DNA of 64,000 bases, from assembly GCA_033558025.1 (NCBI GenBank), contig JAUCEF010000005.1, positions 1,178,001-1,242,000 on the forward strand. The letters are read 5' to 3'. A program made the position numbers and the translations under genes. The notes beneath the pieces are model-generated. The model had not been told where the DNA came from, searched no databases, and saw nothing but the letters and a program-made list of their open reading frames with translations. Shown piece by piece: positions 33,301 through 44,753 of this stretch. Source of the stretch: Phytophthora sp. 'mugwort'. Lineage: Eukaryota; Oomycota; Peronosporomycetes; Peronosporales; Peronosporaceae. Each line of letters begins with the position of its first letter. Within the stretch, counting starts at the first letter, position 1.

Positions 33301-34174
33301 GTCTGCTGTACCCCAAGGCGGTACGGATTTTTGAACCCAGGCGGGGCCCCACGTTGGCGGACACGCGGGTGAAGAATGCGACTCGCTACAGACGCTTACG
33401 CGTGTTATGGCATGGACGAGATCACTGGAAATACTCTTTGGATCGAGATTTAGAGCGGCGCCACACTCCGAGCCGCGCGTACTACAAGGCCTACAAGCCC
33501 ATGAGACGACGGCTAGGAGGCTTTGCCCCTCTAAACCACGAACCGCATCTCTCCTACTGAAGTTCCCGGTCAAGCAGTCTCAAGAACTACCGGGTCTAAC
33601 CGTGCCTCCAGGCCTACAGCCCATGAGACGGCGCCCAGTAGCCCCCAAGACCACCAGTCCAGTCACAAGACCAGATATCCCAACCTTCGCGGCCAAACCC
33701 CAACCATCGTCCGAACGGTCTGGTCTGCCCGGGGATTGAACCCTGGCCGCTTCCGTCCGACACTGGATGCTTAACCAGCTGATCTATCTGAGCTCACTAG
33801 AAGTAGGTGGCTCACCACCACCTGGTTCATCGGATTATACTTGGGTTTTTTATAGACCCCATCGGAAAGGTCCTGCAAATGTCCAACTCGGCCCAGAGAG
33901 GTCTCGGGACGTCCACCAGTTTCCTCCTGGACACTAAAATGGGTCTTTCAGGTACCCACTTTCGAGAAAATGGACCTTTATCAAGACGATAAATTCTAAC
34001 GCAACGAATCTGCGAGGATATGGGGGGGGCGGAAGTGAGAGCGGAATCTGTATAACCATTTAGACGTTTCTAATCGTACCGCCATTACCAGCACTTTGTA
34101 TCACTATGTTATAGATACCTCCTCATACTGCAGCTACGTTCCTTCGTCGCCCGCGACGGCCTTCGCTGCGATAG
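33301..34174. other. LINE tail and spacer
   Basis: No gene. It contains a short duplicated phrase (GGCCTAC..GCCCATGAGACG at about 33490 and 33610), the tRNA-like stretch annotated separately, and a G-rich run at 34021. Confidence 0.4.
33721..33797 (-). repeat. tRNA-derived (SINE-head-like) sequence
   Basis: The minus strand reads like a degenerate tRNA: a D-arm/A-box region (TAGATCAGCTGGTTAAGCAT), then a T-arm/B-box (AGGGTTCAATCCCCGGGCAG) running into an acceptor end GACCA. The 5' acceptor half does not pair with the 3' half, so it is not a working tRNA gene. Such sequences head tRNA-derived SINEs. The SINE body was not delimited. Confidence 0.5.
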
Positions 34175-34710
34175 GTGCCGTTGCGCGTTCTCGGCGTTTC
34201 TGCTTGGTCAGACGCCGCTGATGCAAGAGCCAAAGACTACGATGATCTTCCTGCTGGCACCGAGGGGGCTAGCGACGGTCTTGATAAAAGCATTGTCGAG
34301 GCCCGTGCCACTGAAGCAACCAGCAGTCGCAGCGTAGGTGATCCTGGTACCGTTCGCCGCGGTTGCCCAAAGTGACAAGTTGATGACGAGCGGGATGCGA
34401 ACACGAAATCTATCAGGGGGCAAACACGCAGGGCCACCGTGATCCCGAAGCACCCCGCCGACGAGTCGACGCGGCGACAGCCATTGAGCCCAAGGGCCGC
34501 AACGGGATGGACAGTATCGGAGCAGACACGCGCGGAGGTAGATTTTTTTGCGGCTCGTATGCAGATCGGGTCCACCTCAGGTCTTTCGACCTGTTGGCGA
34601 CCCTTCATGGCGATTTTGTTGTTGGTCAGACTTTAGGTCGAGCTGCTAGATCTAATGCAGATCTAAGGAAAAGGTTATCTGGGCGCCCATTCTCATATTT
34701 TGCGAATTAA
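34175..34710 (+). repeat. Degenerate coding repeat, copy 1 (plus)
   Basis: One frame reads GADTRGGRFFCGSYADRVHL. The minus strand of 37937-37714 reads GEANRADKFFCGSYMGRVYF. So the two stretches are inverted relatives on either side of the hAT-like remnant. No family recognised; stops interrupt both. Confidence 0.45.
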
Positions 34711-35345
34711 CTTGGCTCGGCAACTTTATGGCAATGGTAAACGTAAATGTTCCCAAATGCTCTGTCGCCTAGTGTGCGTGGCGGTTGTTGCACCACAGCA
34801 CAATGCAACCAATTCCGCTCCCACCAGCTATACGCAGTTGTTGCACCGTATACGTCTTTATTAGGGAATTTTGCTCTATTTACAGTTGTGAGTAGAAGTC
34901 GTCACCACGTTGCTCAGCCATCTTAGCAATGGCGTCCTATCGTACGGTTAATCAGAGGAAACTTGGCTAATAAGTTGGTTGGCGGGGCGTAACCCTCCGG
35001 ATGACCGATCTTCCCGCAACGCTGGATCCGTACACGACTGAGGCGGCAACTCCGTCTCCGACGACGTCATGCCCTCCACAACGAAACCCGCAACACCTTG
35101 CCCGACAACCACATGCCCAATACGAGATCTGCCCCCAACGCTTTGATGAGCTGTACCCTTAGCAAACAAGCCCGCGCTGCGCAGGATCACCTTCTCAATG
35201 CAGGTCGCCATCGTCAATCTTCGCGCCTTGCCGAGTGAAGGCAAACGATTAAATGAGCTTGCCGCAAAGGGTGCTATCCAAACGACGGTTTAATCCAGAC
35301 CGTGCCAAGTGCCGGGTTGTGTCCTAGTAGCTTTAATCCTGCGCT

Positions 35346-37099
35346 CTAAAGATCTATATTCTGACACAATGCCGGATCTAAGCTATCACGTCTCTTGTTT
35401 GCCTCCAATTGGCCAAGTTGATCGAACTGTTTCGGCTGAAAGATGCCCTCCAAAGCTAGTGAAGTCAGCCCTGTACGACGTTCATTCATTTCCATTTCCA
35501 AATCGGAAAATTGGACTCGCCAGATGCCGTATGGTAAATTCAGTGGCCAATCCACAGCAAAATTGCCGGAGGTGTGAGAATGTAGCTGGTGCAGCAGCCT
35601 TTTCTACCGCGTCCCATCCATCATTAAAGCTCGTGTCGAAGTTCTCCCCTTCTAATGTTGAATGGACGAGATCATTAACCATGTTTGCTTGGCATAAATC
35701 CCGGTATTCACGTGCAACATCAATTTGTTGTGCACCCCAAAACTCGGATAGCTGATCACGACAAGGATTTAAAATCATATCGTCAAACGCTCGTGGGGGA
35801 ACCAGCACAAGTTCTGACGGCATCAACGGGGGTGCTAGAGATGCAGCCGCGTCATTTCTGCTATCACGTTCCGTGTGAGCAAGTTCCATTCCTACGATCA
35901 CATGCAAAACAAAATTCCCCCACTGCGTGAGTACAGCTTGCTTTCTTTCTTCCGGAAGACTCTTGAAATGAGTTTCATGAAGGACCTTTGGTCACTGACA
36001 AATTCAATCATGCAGTTCTGCTTCAGCCAGTATTTTCAGTTATTCCGTTCATATCGTGTTTGATGCCGAGAGCAGACACAGATATAACCGTCAGTAGAGC
36101 ACACAGTCGCGTCACCAAAATCTGTATTTCACCCGTTTGCTGTGAAAACAACATATCTTTGGATTAAAGGTTTACAAACGTCGCATTGACTAATGACGTT
36201 GCTGTGAAAGCAACATGTTTTTGGATTGATTTTTACAACGTCACATTGACGAGTGACGTAACACGATAAACCACAGCAGCACCAACCCACCACGTTGGGG
36301 ATGGCGAAGCAGAGGGGCTATCTTCTAGAAACGCTACGAGGCGTAAATGATTGTTCAATGTCCATACCAGTGTCTTCCCCATATACAGCCAGCGATTAGT
36401 CAGTTTTTTGCTGCTCCCCCATTTCTACTATCAATGGCTTCTGGCGACGAAATTGAACTATCAAGTCCTTGGTCAGCTTTACAAACATTCCACCGCCAAC
36501 GAGTGCAAATCCCGCTTTCATTACGAGATGCATTTGATGGGCGGCACACCAGACACGTAAGACGGGATGAGAGGCCTCTTTTTTTTACAACGTAACTACG
36601 CCATCATGGCGACCGGTCATGCTTTTTCCGCCATCAGATGCGATACCAGTCAATTTATTTCTCCAGTCAGCAAACAGAATATCGAGCACAGTCACAATCA
36701 GTTTCGTTTGCACGGTGGCTGTATGACGGCTGGACATAGGAATAGCGAGCAAATGAAGATTCACAAGCACTCCATCTACAGCAAACTTGATACGTTGATC
36801 CACGAATGCCCAATCCGTGTGAGTTGTAATATTACAGGCAAAGGCGAAGCCCCACATAATTTTGTTTGCCAACAGCTTCCAAATGGGTTGAAATGACCGC
36901 ACCACGAGAATACGCGCGTACGTACTTGCCAAATTGTTGGAGATCCATGGTGTTTTGGATTGCCGGTTGCTTTGTGTGCTGCTGAATGACCGCTGCTATC
37001 TGCCGAAATGATAATCCAGCAGAAAGATGTTGCAGAGCGAGCGAAAACGGAGAGGTGTCTAGATAACAACGCTGAAGAAGCCATCACGGACGGGTCCAA
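35346..37099 (-). mobile_element. Decayed hAT-like transposase
   Basis: Read on the minus strand through frame changes, the blocks are VVRSFQPIWKLLANKIMWGF, FAVDGVLVNLHLLAIPM, then VLDILFADWRNKLTGIASDG with GKSMTGRHDGVV, and, near the end, FDDMILNPCRDQLSEFWGAQ and a C-terminal TSLALEGIFQPKQF. The DWR-KLTGIASDG-MTGRH series resembles the catalytic core of an oomycete hAT-like family. Frameshifts near 36580, 35560 and 36900 and a stretch without coding (35910-36580) show strong decay. Terminal repeats were not identified. Confidence 0.6.
36137..36259. repeat. Two tandem copies of a 61-62 bp unit
   Basis: 36137-36198 and 36199-36259 share TTGCTGTGAAA, CAACAT, TTTGGATT, ACAA-CGTC and CATTGAC-AGTGACGT. 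It could be a subterminal repeat of the surrounding transposon. Confidence 0.7.
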
Positions 37100-37713
37100 A
37101 AGCTCGAAGCGCAGTAGCTACAGAGACATCTTCATCTTCAGCGTTTAAAAATACGTTTCCGATTAAGTCGATCACGATAGGTTACGAGAATGTGAAGGGT
37201 AGAATCGAATCTCCCCCTCAAAGGGAACTAATAACTGGTTACTAGTAGAGATACGACCCGTAAAGAAGTCTGACTTGCTTAAGTCGGTAAGAGCTTGGTA
37301 CCCAGCCGCCGTGTGCACTCATGGGGTGTTCCTTGTAACTCGGCGGTCGTTATGGAGCCTTCGAAAACTTGTGGTTTTGAGTTCGCTTTCTTTTCAAGGT
37401 GCACGTTTTCTCCCTACCAGCATATCGACAGAACTGGCAGCGAACAGAGCAAACGGCACCACTGGTGTCTCCCATTCGACGTCAAGACCATACTGAAGCG
37501 CGTGGGCGGCTCGGAATGGCGTTGTGCGCGAGGGCGTTTGCTGGAAACACTGGACTTGTGTTTGTCCGTCCCGACTTTCCTTGTGTGCTATTGGAAAGGG
37601 ATCTTAAATCCCGCACATTTCCAGCTATTATCGGAGAGTGCCGAATTTAAGAAGGTCTGGTTTAACCCTTTTTGACAGTTCGAAGATGGGCCACGATTTA
37701 TTGCCTGTCGCAG

Positions 37714-37937
37714 CTAATCGTTATATGGTAGATCAAGATTTAGGTCGGTATAGCCAAAGTAGACCCGACCCATATATGACCCGCAAAAAAACTTATCCGC
37801 GCGGTTGGCCTCGCCAATGACCTGGCCGTTGTCGACGAGCGGCCGGATGCTGATGGCGCCTCTGCTCCTGTGGTGGCTGCCAGCTTGGAAAATGGTATCC
37901 ATACGGGGGGGGAGGGGGGAGACGGGCACATTAGCAC
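37714..37937 (-). repeat. Degenerate coding repeat, copy 2 (minus)
   Basis: Inverted relative of 34175-34710 through the shared FFCGSY-x2-RV motif; see that entry. Directly upstream, on the same strand, of the hAT-like remnant, so it may be that element's N-terminal region. Confidence 0.45.
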
Positions 37938-38114
37938 CCCAGATAGCCCGACCAGCGGTACCGCGTCTGTCGGTCCGGGCGATACGGCTGAGCCACGTGC
38001 GATCGATCGTGATTTAGCTAGTTTCGCCTCTATTACGTCGACAATATCAACCTTTTGGAACCAAGGTTACAGGACTGTCGTCGAGATGTTGAGCGTTGAA
38101 GAGGTTGATATTGT

Positions 38115-39260
38115 ATGCTGAGCAATCAGCGCAAGCCATCCGCGGCAATGACTGAGCCAACAGAGCGACCAGAAAAGGCGTCAAATGGCTGTCAACATGG
38201 CTGCTCACTCTGCTTTAGCCCACCCAGCGTTCCAGCTTTTTGTGTGCTGGAACGCTTATGCGCATTCGCATTGAAGATCCACCCGTCGTGGAGCGTGCTC
38301 GAGTGGCTGACCGTGCTCGAGCGGCTGACCGTGCTCGACTCGGAACCACATGCCGAGGCCGAGCACTTCCACCGGGACTTCGTGTCAATCAAGACTGCAG
38401 AAGCAACGGTTGAGAGGGAGTGGTTGCAGGCGTCATTATTGCTTTGCCGGAGCCTGATACGACAGTGACCCTTACGCCGGTGCATTCGCGGTTATTGCAC
38501 CAAGGTAGACGTGGGTGGTTCTAAACGAAATGAAACCTAGCGACTTGCTAATGTATCGGGGCGACCGACCACATGCGGAAGTGGCAACTACCAAGCGCAA
38601 CGTTCGCATGTGAATGTCGATGGCGTCAATCACGATGCGGCGGTCATAGAGCGCGTGGCGTGGGAGTTCATTCGATGCAACCGCATCTACAGGAGGTGCG
38701 ATAGCAAACGGGCACGTTCAAACCGCGTGAGCGCAATTGCAATGACAAGCCAAACAAAGAAAGAATTTCGAAGAAGTTCAAGAAGAATAACAGCAAATAT
38801 GCGTACCGCGAGGGGTGCAAGCATCATTTTGCTAAGCACAAACACCTGTGATGCTCACCATTGCGCTGATGAAAAGGCGGAACCTCCAAACAGATGTACA
38901 GATGTAAACAGCCGGTGCAAACCTGATGTGAATCCGCCTATTACTATTCTGATTTCGATTACTGTCGTGGATTCGCGTTGATTATTAGGAATCGGTATCG
39001 TTGTAATGGATCCGCCCTATTCTGCGGGTTGGACGTCATTGATCTGTGTTGGTTGCCATGCAGCCGCACTTTTTTGCGTCACGGATTCGTGTAGGGCATC
39101 ATGGATCTATAACGAGTATCATGGATCGACATTATTTTTCGGTCGCTATATTTTTGATTAGTACAGAGGAATGAATTCAATATGCTACGACTTGAAGTTA
39201 GACGGAATACGCCGTGTATCTCGATGCCCATTCCAGATTTGCGCCGTTTTGCCCTGCGCT
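38115..39260. other. No recognised gene
   Basis: An open stretch at 38115-38468 is probably chance. Around 38298-38337 there is a near-perfect 18-bp tandem repeat (GTGCTCGAGTGGCTGACC then GTGCTCGAGCGGCTGACC). The rest is AT-richer and without coding signal. Confidence 0.4.
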
Positions 39261-39659
39261 CTAGATCTCGACGATCTTGGATTCCCTCCAGCTCGAGCAT
39301 TCTAGTCGGTAGTTGACGAGGCGCTTGATGGCGTCAAATCCAACGTTGTGGATGAAAATACGTAGGTTGTGGCACATCACATGCAGCCACGTTCTGATGA
39401 AGCGTATTACACATGGAATGACCAACGTTCCCACTTGAATAACCGCGCAAGGCGTGAGTAAGATGCACACGCGTTCAAGCAAATCCACCCAATGAATCAA
39501 CACGGAGGTTCGGATTGCGCGCACGACGGCTGCAAAGCGCTTCCGCCCTAATCGTTTTGGAACGTAGCCCTCAGCATTCGACAGAAGCACCCAGCTCTTG
39601 TTTATTGCCTGACACCACCAATGCTCCATCCGTGAATGAAATTCGATAGGTCACCGGTG

Positions 39660-40606
39660 GAAGCTCCTAGCCAACTTGTCATTGTTGCATGGTATCCTTC
39701 GACTCGTGATGTTGCGTGCATACCGAAATGCAGTACCTGATCCGACTAGCAGCGAACAGTTCTTTTTCTCCAAATATCGAGCTAGACGTCGTCAATGCAC
39801 GCCGCTCCAACCGCAGACAGTAAATACACCTTTTGTCTGCGGAAATGGTAGTCATCTTCAGTGGGCGCATACACCACCCGAAAGAATGCTTGACAAAACG
39901 TCTAGTGAGCCTGTGAAACTTGCCGTATGGTGCAAACGGGTCAACCTCTTGAAAGAGACTTTTTGAGCATGAGCCTGGACATCTTCCATGATGTGCCATA
40001 AGCACAGCAGCGCTGGGGTCTACAGGAAAGTCCAATTCGAGAGCATTCAGCAACACAAATCACGATATGCCAGAAGCACTTGATGAAGAAGGATTTCTTG
40101 CTTAAATTAAAGAACGCGCAACCGCTGTAGAGGCTATTGTTGTTCGGGCTCCTTTTCCCCACTAACGAATACTTAAAAAGGCAATATGAATTGCCGTGTT
40201 TATTCCCGTCACAACTACGCTGTTGAGCAATGTTGAACCGATTAGTGCGGTGCATGTAGTCCATCAGGATACCGTCGTAGTTGCTGCGATATACGTTGAT
40301 GGTGTCGTTGTGAGCAAAGAACAGATGTGCCTAATGGTCTCGATCGTCATACTGGTTGCTCCCTTCAAACGGTCCATCGTGCAGATTTTGAAAAAGACGC
40401 TCGATCCTAGACAGACCTTTAAGTGCTGCGTGTGTCCCATCAACTCTTTCGATGTACACCTCGCGGGGAACGAGAAGGCGTCCCGAGTCTCCTACCAACA
40501 GGCGTGCAATAGTCTGGCTTGCAGTATCCCAGTCTCGGCGTCCACAGCAATCGTTAGACGAACATCCGTTCGTGAGGCTCGGTGATGCGTCGGTGCGACA
40601 CTGCAT
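39660..40606 (-). mobile_element. Decayed MULE (Mutator-like) transposase
   Basis: Minus-strand blocks: VDGTHAALKGLSRIERLFQN with LHDGPFEGSNQYDDRDH, then in the next frame AHLFFAHNDTINVYRSNYDG and ILMDYMHRTNRFNI, and after more decay LCLWHIMEDVQAHAQK (about 40010-39960). These are the MULE series LFFAH, LMDCTYKTNRFNMP (here DY-MH-TNRFNI) and LCRWHI. Each block lies in a different frame, so it is dead. The N-terminal DNA-binding part and terminal repeats were not identified. Confidence 0.7.
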
Positions 40607-40738
40607 GCGACAAAGGAGGATAGTTGTGTTTAACTACGCGGCCGCGATGTTGAAGCTCCGAAGCCATTTCACCTTACATGCCACCCTTACCTCCTTACGA
40701 TAGGATATAAACCTCCATGTGACACCCGCACTTTTCGG

Positions 40739-42002
40739 TCACCTTCGCGAGACGGAGTGCTCGTGTTGGACCATGGCGATCGCGCCCGTACTGAACGAGC
40801 CGCTTTTTTGGCGGCTTTTGTCGTAGCTAGTCCCTTTGCACACGACGGCGTAGATAAACCGACCGATGGAGCGTTCAGAGCGCGTAAATCTTTCACAAGG
40901 GACCGAAATACTTAGTATTCCGACCTTGCTAAAGCCGCTGACGATCGTCTTCTTTGTCAAATCTGCCCAACTTTCGACACCCAATGCGTAATGACGGTGT
41001 GGTTCGGTGGATTCAGCTTAAATGTTGTTTCTGTGTGGTTATCGTGTAGTCTGGCAACCTCGGCATCACCATCAGCTTTTGCAAGTTCTTTCCGTGCTTT
41101 TAGAATGACTTTCCTCAAATTAGTACGCTTTTCTTCACGTCTCGTAGCCCCAGCGCGGCACGCCACGGGTTGTTCGCGGAGGCACATGATCCAAAGCGAT
41201 CGAAGCCCTGATTTGCGGTTTGTTCCATGAAACGTCTACCGGTTGGCAGACGTACGTATATCGTGGAGGATTTTGAGTAGGATGACAGTTATCGTAGCTG
41301 CGTAATTGACGACAATCTTGGTCCAATGCCCGCTAAATAGTCCCATTAAAGAAAAAGGTTTTCGTCACGATTGGGTCGGTCGGACAAATGGAACTTTAGG
41401 AATTTTAGCGAGCGTTCGGCGCTCCACCATGCGCACTATTGCCGTAAATTTCACAGTCGTTCTGGTCCCGCAAAACTTCAACGTCAAGTCTCCAGCTGGT
41501 TGCTGCAAAGCCATGACGTCAGCTCGTCGTTTTCCCTTTGTTTTCTTTTGTTTGTGCTGTGGTGCTTTTAAGGAAAAGAAAGGTCGGGTATTTAGTCCTC
41601 CCAACCAGCTAAACGCATTGCAGTTGCCCTTGTTTTCTCGATATTTGCGCACTCTACCCACATAGCCTTCACACCTCGTTTTGAATTTGTCTGTTTAAGC
41701 AAGTACTAATCAAAATACAGCTATTGGACATTAGATATTGGTAGCATTATCAAGAAGTAATGGACATTCCTGTCATACACTTGTACGCATTGTTTCTACA
41801 CAATGATTCTTCGAATAAACGCTTTGGCCACCGGGAGAGCGTCTCCTGGTGTGGTTTGGTTTTGCTTGGTCCGAGCGCGAAAGGAAACCCGATGTCTACG
41901 CAGAAATAGTTGTATCCATGTAGGAGAGGCCTCAAACCTGTCGCCAAGGTCACATTTAACAGCAATATCCTTTGCTTGAAGTTGCAGCATCAACCTGGAC
42001 AC
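40739..42002 (-). mobile_element. Decayed pogo-like transposase, second copy
   Basis: Read on the minus strand: a CENP-B-like DNA-binding end (IQLFLRRHRVSFRARTKQNQ with TTPGDALPVAKAF), then AWWSAERSLKFLKFHLSDRP (compare GWWNATLSIKFLRFHFRDSL of the copy at 23.5 kb), SGHWTKIVVNYAATI, and PPRYTYVCQPVDVSWNKPQI, which retains the third Asp of the DDE triad. It ends with LNPPNHTVITHWVSKV and ADLTKKTIVSGFSKVGIL. The blocks jump between frames. Inverted ends were not located. Confidence 0.7.
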
Positions 42003-43114
42003 TGGGGAGCCGTTTTTAAGGAGATTAATTATCCACAGTACAATATCGGCTTTTACTTCTTGAGAAAGTACAGTTGCGTCGCCGAGTCTTCTCAGGTTTC
42101 GGTGGCGTACTCGCCTGCTGTCGCACGCTTCCCGAATGGTGTTGCTTTGTTTTATCCACTTATTTTTTTTCCTTCTTCTTGGCTCTGAGTTCGCTATTAG
42201 TCAAGTCTCAGTAGAAGTGCGCAATCATCCAGTTCGTAGCTGTCACCTTAGAACGTTAACATTGGGTGAGTACTCCACCGTCATGCGCTGGAACGTTTCC
42301 CTCTTCTCTTCCTCCCCCATTAATTCGTGGTCGTCCAATGAGGAGTGCTCCTGGGCGATTCCTGGCCGGCGAGAGTGCAAGCCTCCTTTTACTAGTACCG
42401 ATAATCTATGTCAACGCGTTCTATATGTCAAGGCATACAGCGCTACCTATTAATAGCCAATAACAATCGAGAAACGAGAGCAAGCCGTGCGCCCTATGCT
42501 ACCGCATACAAGCCCTTTCTGACCACCACTTCAGTTTGCATTTCACGGCTTCAGTAGTTACCGGATCGGTCACCGAGTGGAATCACACGTAACGTTTGTC
42601 CATGACCGAATTTTTGGATGGGGTTTTCTTTACGTGAAGGTTTGCCAGGTGAGCTTTTTTTTTTATAGCTCCAAACCCAGCTTTAAACGACCTGTACACG
42701 GCTTGCTGGAGCTCGCTCAAGATTTCCATTCGTCAAAAGTCAACTTCGCCGTCTTGACGTGAGAGGATATGTCGTGAGCCCAGCTGCTTTTGGCAATAAA
42801 TTACGCGTAATTTATTGCACTCTTATAATCGGTACCTGTATGGGAGCGCACCTGTCAAAACCTTTTATTAACACTGGAATATGTACTCCTCCGTCGTCTG
42901 CTCCACTGCAGCGCCATCTACCGCTTCAGTATGGGCCTCCTCGATCTCTCCGCGTATTGTCTGCTCTTCGCGCACCTTAATCATGTACGTGTCCTCTCTA
43001 TTCTGGATCTTGCGATACGCTCCTAGCCACGTGCGACTAGACTCTTTGTTGAGAGAATTGCCAAGCTTCTACTCAGCCATTGACTTAGCGGGTGTAGCAA
43101 TACGGTTCTTCACG
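42003..43114. other. No recognised gene
   Basis: Only short open stretches in several frames; AT-rich, with homopolymer T runs at 42161 and 42655. Nothing supported. Confidence 0.4.
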
Positions 43115-43161
43115 CCCCCCATATCACCTCAATTGACTGGAGCTCGGGGTGATATGGGGGG
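43115..43161. repeat. 14-bp hairpin, CCCCCCATATCACC
   Basis: 43115-43128 and 43148-43161 are perfect inverted copies around a 19-base loop, followed by a run of G. It lies at the 3' end of the Tc1/IS630-type transposase. Confidence 0.8.
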
Positions 43162-44377
43162 GGGGGGGTAGAACAGGAGATGGTCATATTCTTGGGCGAT
43201 CACGTCGGCTACGTTTCTAGTTTCGGGCTTGGCTGCGGCGGCAAGCTTCAAGAGCGTCGTGTTCCTGGTGTCGGTATCCCATGGTATGCCGTGCTCTAGT
43301 AGCCAGCGAAGAATTCGCTGCTTTTTCCAGCCCTTTTCGGGGAGAGCTGAATGATGCGGCGATGACAGCTGGCGCCATCCATCACTATTTTGCACTCGCC
43401 ATAGTCGCGCTTCAGCGTTTGGCACAGTTTCGTGAACTAGTCCTCGAACGTGTGTTGTCGATGTTGCCGTGGTAGTCCTGCTGTTCAGACGCAGCCAGGT
43501 CGGACTGCCAGAACTTCAGGGAGTCCTTCACCCAGTTGCCATGCAACCCCCCCCCGTTCTTGCGGTGCAGCACGCCAGCAGCAATAATGCAAAATCGGCG
43601 GCCTTTGCCGCTCTTAGCGTAACGAATACGATCGGCTGGTAGTCACGACCGAGAGGCTACGTGGTGCTCATTCACGTAGCTCTCGTCGAGAAGCACCTCC
43701 GGCCTGCGAGGATTGTGGTGATGGTCGCGGTTCGTAACCTTCTTGAGCAAGTACTCATCACGGAACTTAACCGTGCCGGCAACGTCGGCGGCGATGTTTC
43801 GCTTCTGCCCCGTGACGTACGCGAAACCCAATCGCTTCACCACGCGTCGCATCGTCCGTAGCGGCACAGCCAATCCTGTCAAAATTTATAGCTCGTCAAC
43901 GACGTGCGCGAAATTATTTTCGAATTTCGGGCTCGAATTTTTCAGCACCGGACCGTTGGCGATGGCCCCGATTGCCGAAAAGATGCTGGGGAAGAGAGGA
44001 TCGTGGTGCTTGTTCCAGTGGGCCAACACAAACGAGATCGTTCTGTACGCGGAGCCCGTTGACATCTTGACCAGCTCGCGTAGCGTATGATCCTTGCGGT
44101 GTCCCCCTTGATCCAGCTCGGCTTTCAACGTGCGGTGAAGTCGCACGATTTGGTATTTTCCTGCGGCAGTCAAGACGTGCTTCGGCATCTCTCGCGAAAT
44201 GGATAATGAACAGAATCCAATGAAACAAAAGACCCACCGCAGCCTCTGCGTCCACGGCAGCGAATGCCACTTGTTTGATTGTGATTGGTTGCGTGAGGAG
44301 GACACGAGGTCACATCCTCCTCTAGCGACAGATTTTGTAAATGACCGATCCCATTGGCCGGTACAATAAGTGGGCAC
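43129..44377 (-). mobile_element. Decayed Tc1/IS630-type DDE transposase
   Basis: Minus strand: a helix-turn-helix part (HTLRELVKMSTGSAYRTISF), a linker (PLRTMRRVVKRLGFAYVTGQ), the first catalytic block RPEVLLDESYVNEHH (Asp) at about 43690-43650, then, after a frameshift, KKQRILRWLLEHGIPWDTDT and a final YDHLLFYPPPPISP, the usual LPPYHP-x-LNPIE block. Three frames are used. The order and the LDESYVN and PPP blocks fit the IS630/Tc1/mariner superfamily in oomycetes. Confidence 0.7.
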
Positions 44378-44753
44378 GTACAGTATATACTGCAGTCGAT
44401 GAGTTTAGCTTAGCCGGACAGGTATGATGCCAGTCTCTGCACTCATTTTTGCTGTATGCGTTGACATAGGTTATTCGGTACTAGAGCGTACAATTAGAGG
44501 AGTCAAATGGAGCCATATGTTCGAACATAGACGTCTATCATTGGCTGCCTGTCCAACCCTTAGAACTAGACGACGCTTAGGGCTACGATCATACGGTACT
44601 TCGAGTCTGTATATGTACATTATTATTAAACAATGTGCGATCCACCTGCAGGTAAATCGCATAAACCGTTTTGCATTTATATCAAACTTGATCCCCCTTT
44701 CTCCAGTATTTTTAGTTTTTTTTACCGTGTGGAAATAGTGAGTCCCCACCAAC

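Noticed and set aside
33721..33797. Functional tRNA gene
   Set aside because: The two acceptor-stem halves do not pair and the anticodon arm is degenerate.
40687..41187. FAR1-type DNA-binding domain of the MULE
   Set aside because: The sequence fits the C-terminal end of the pogo-like transposase (VITHWVSKV, TIVSGFSKVGIL) better.
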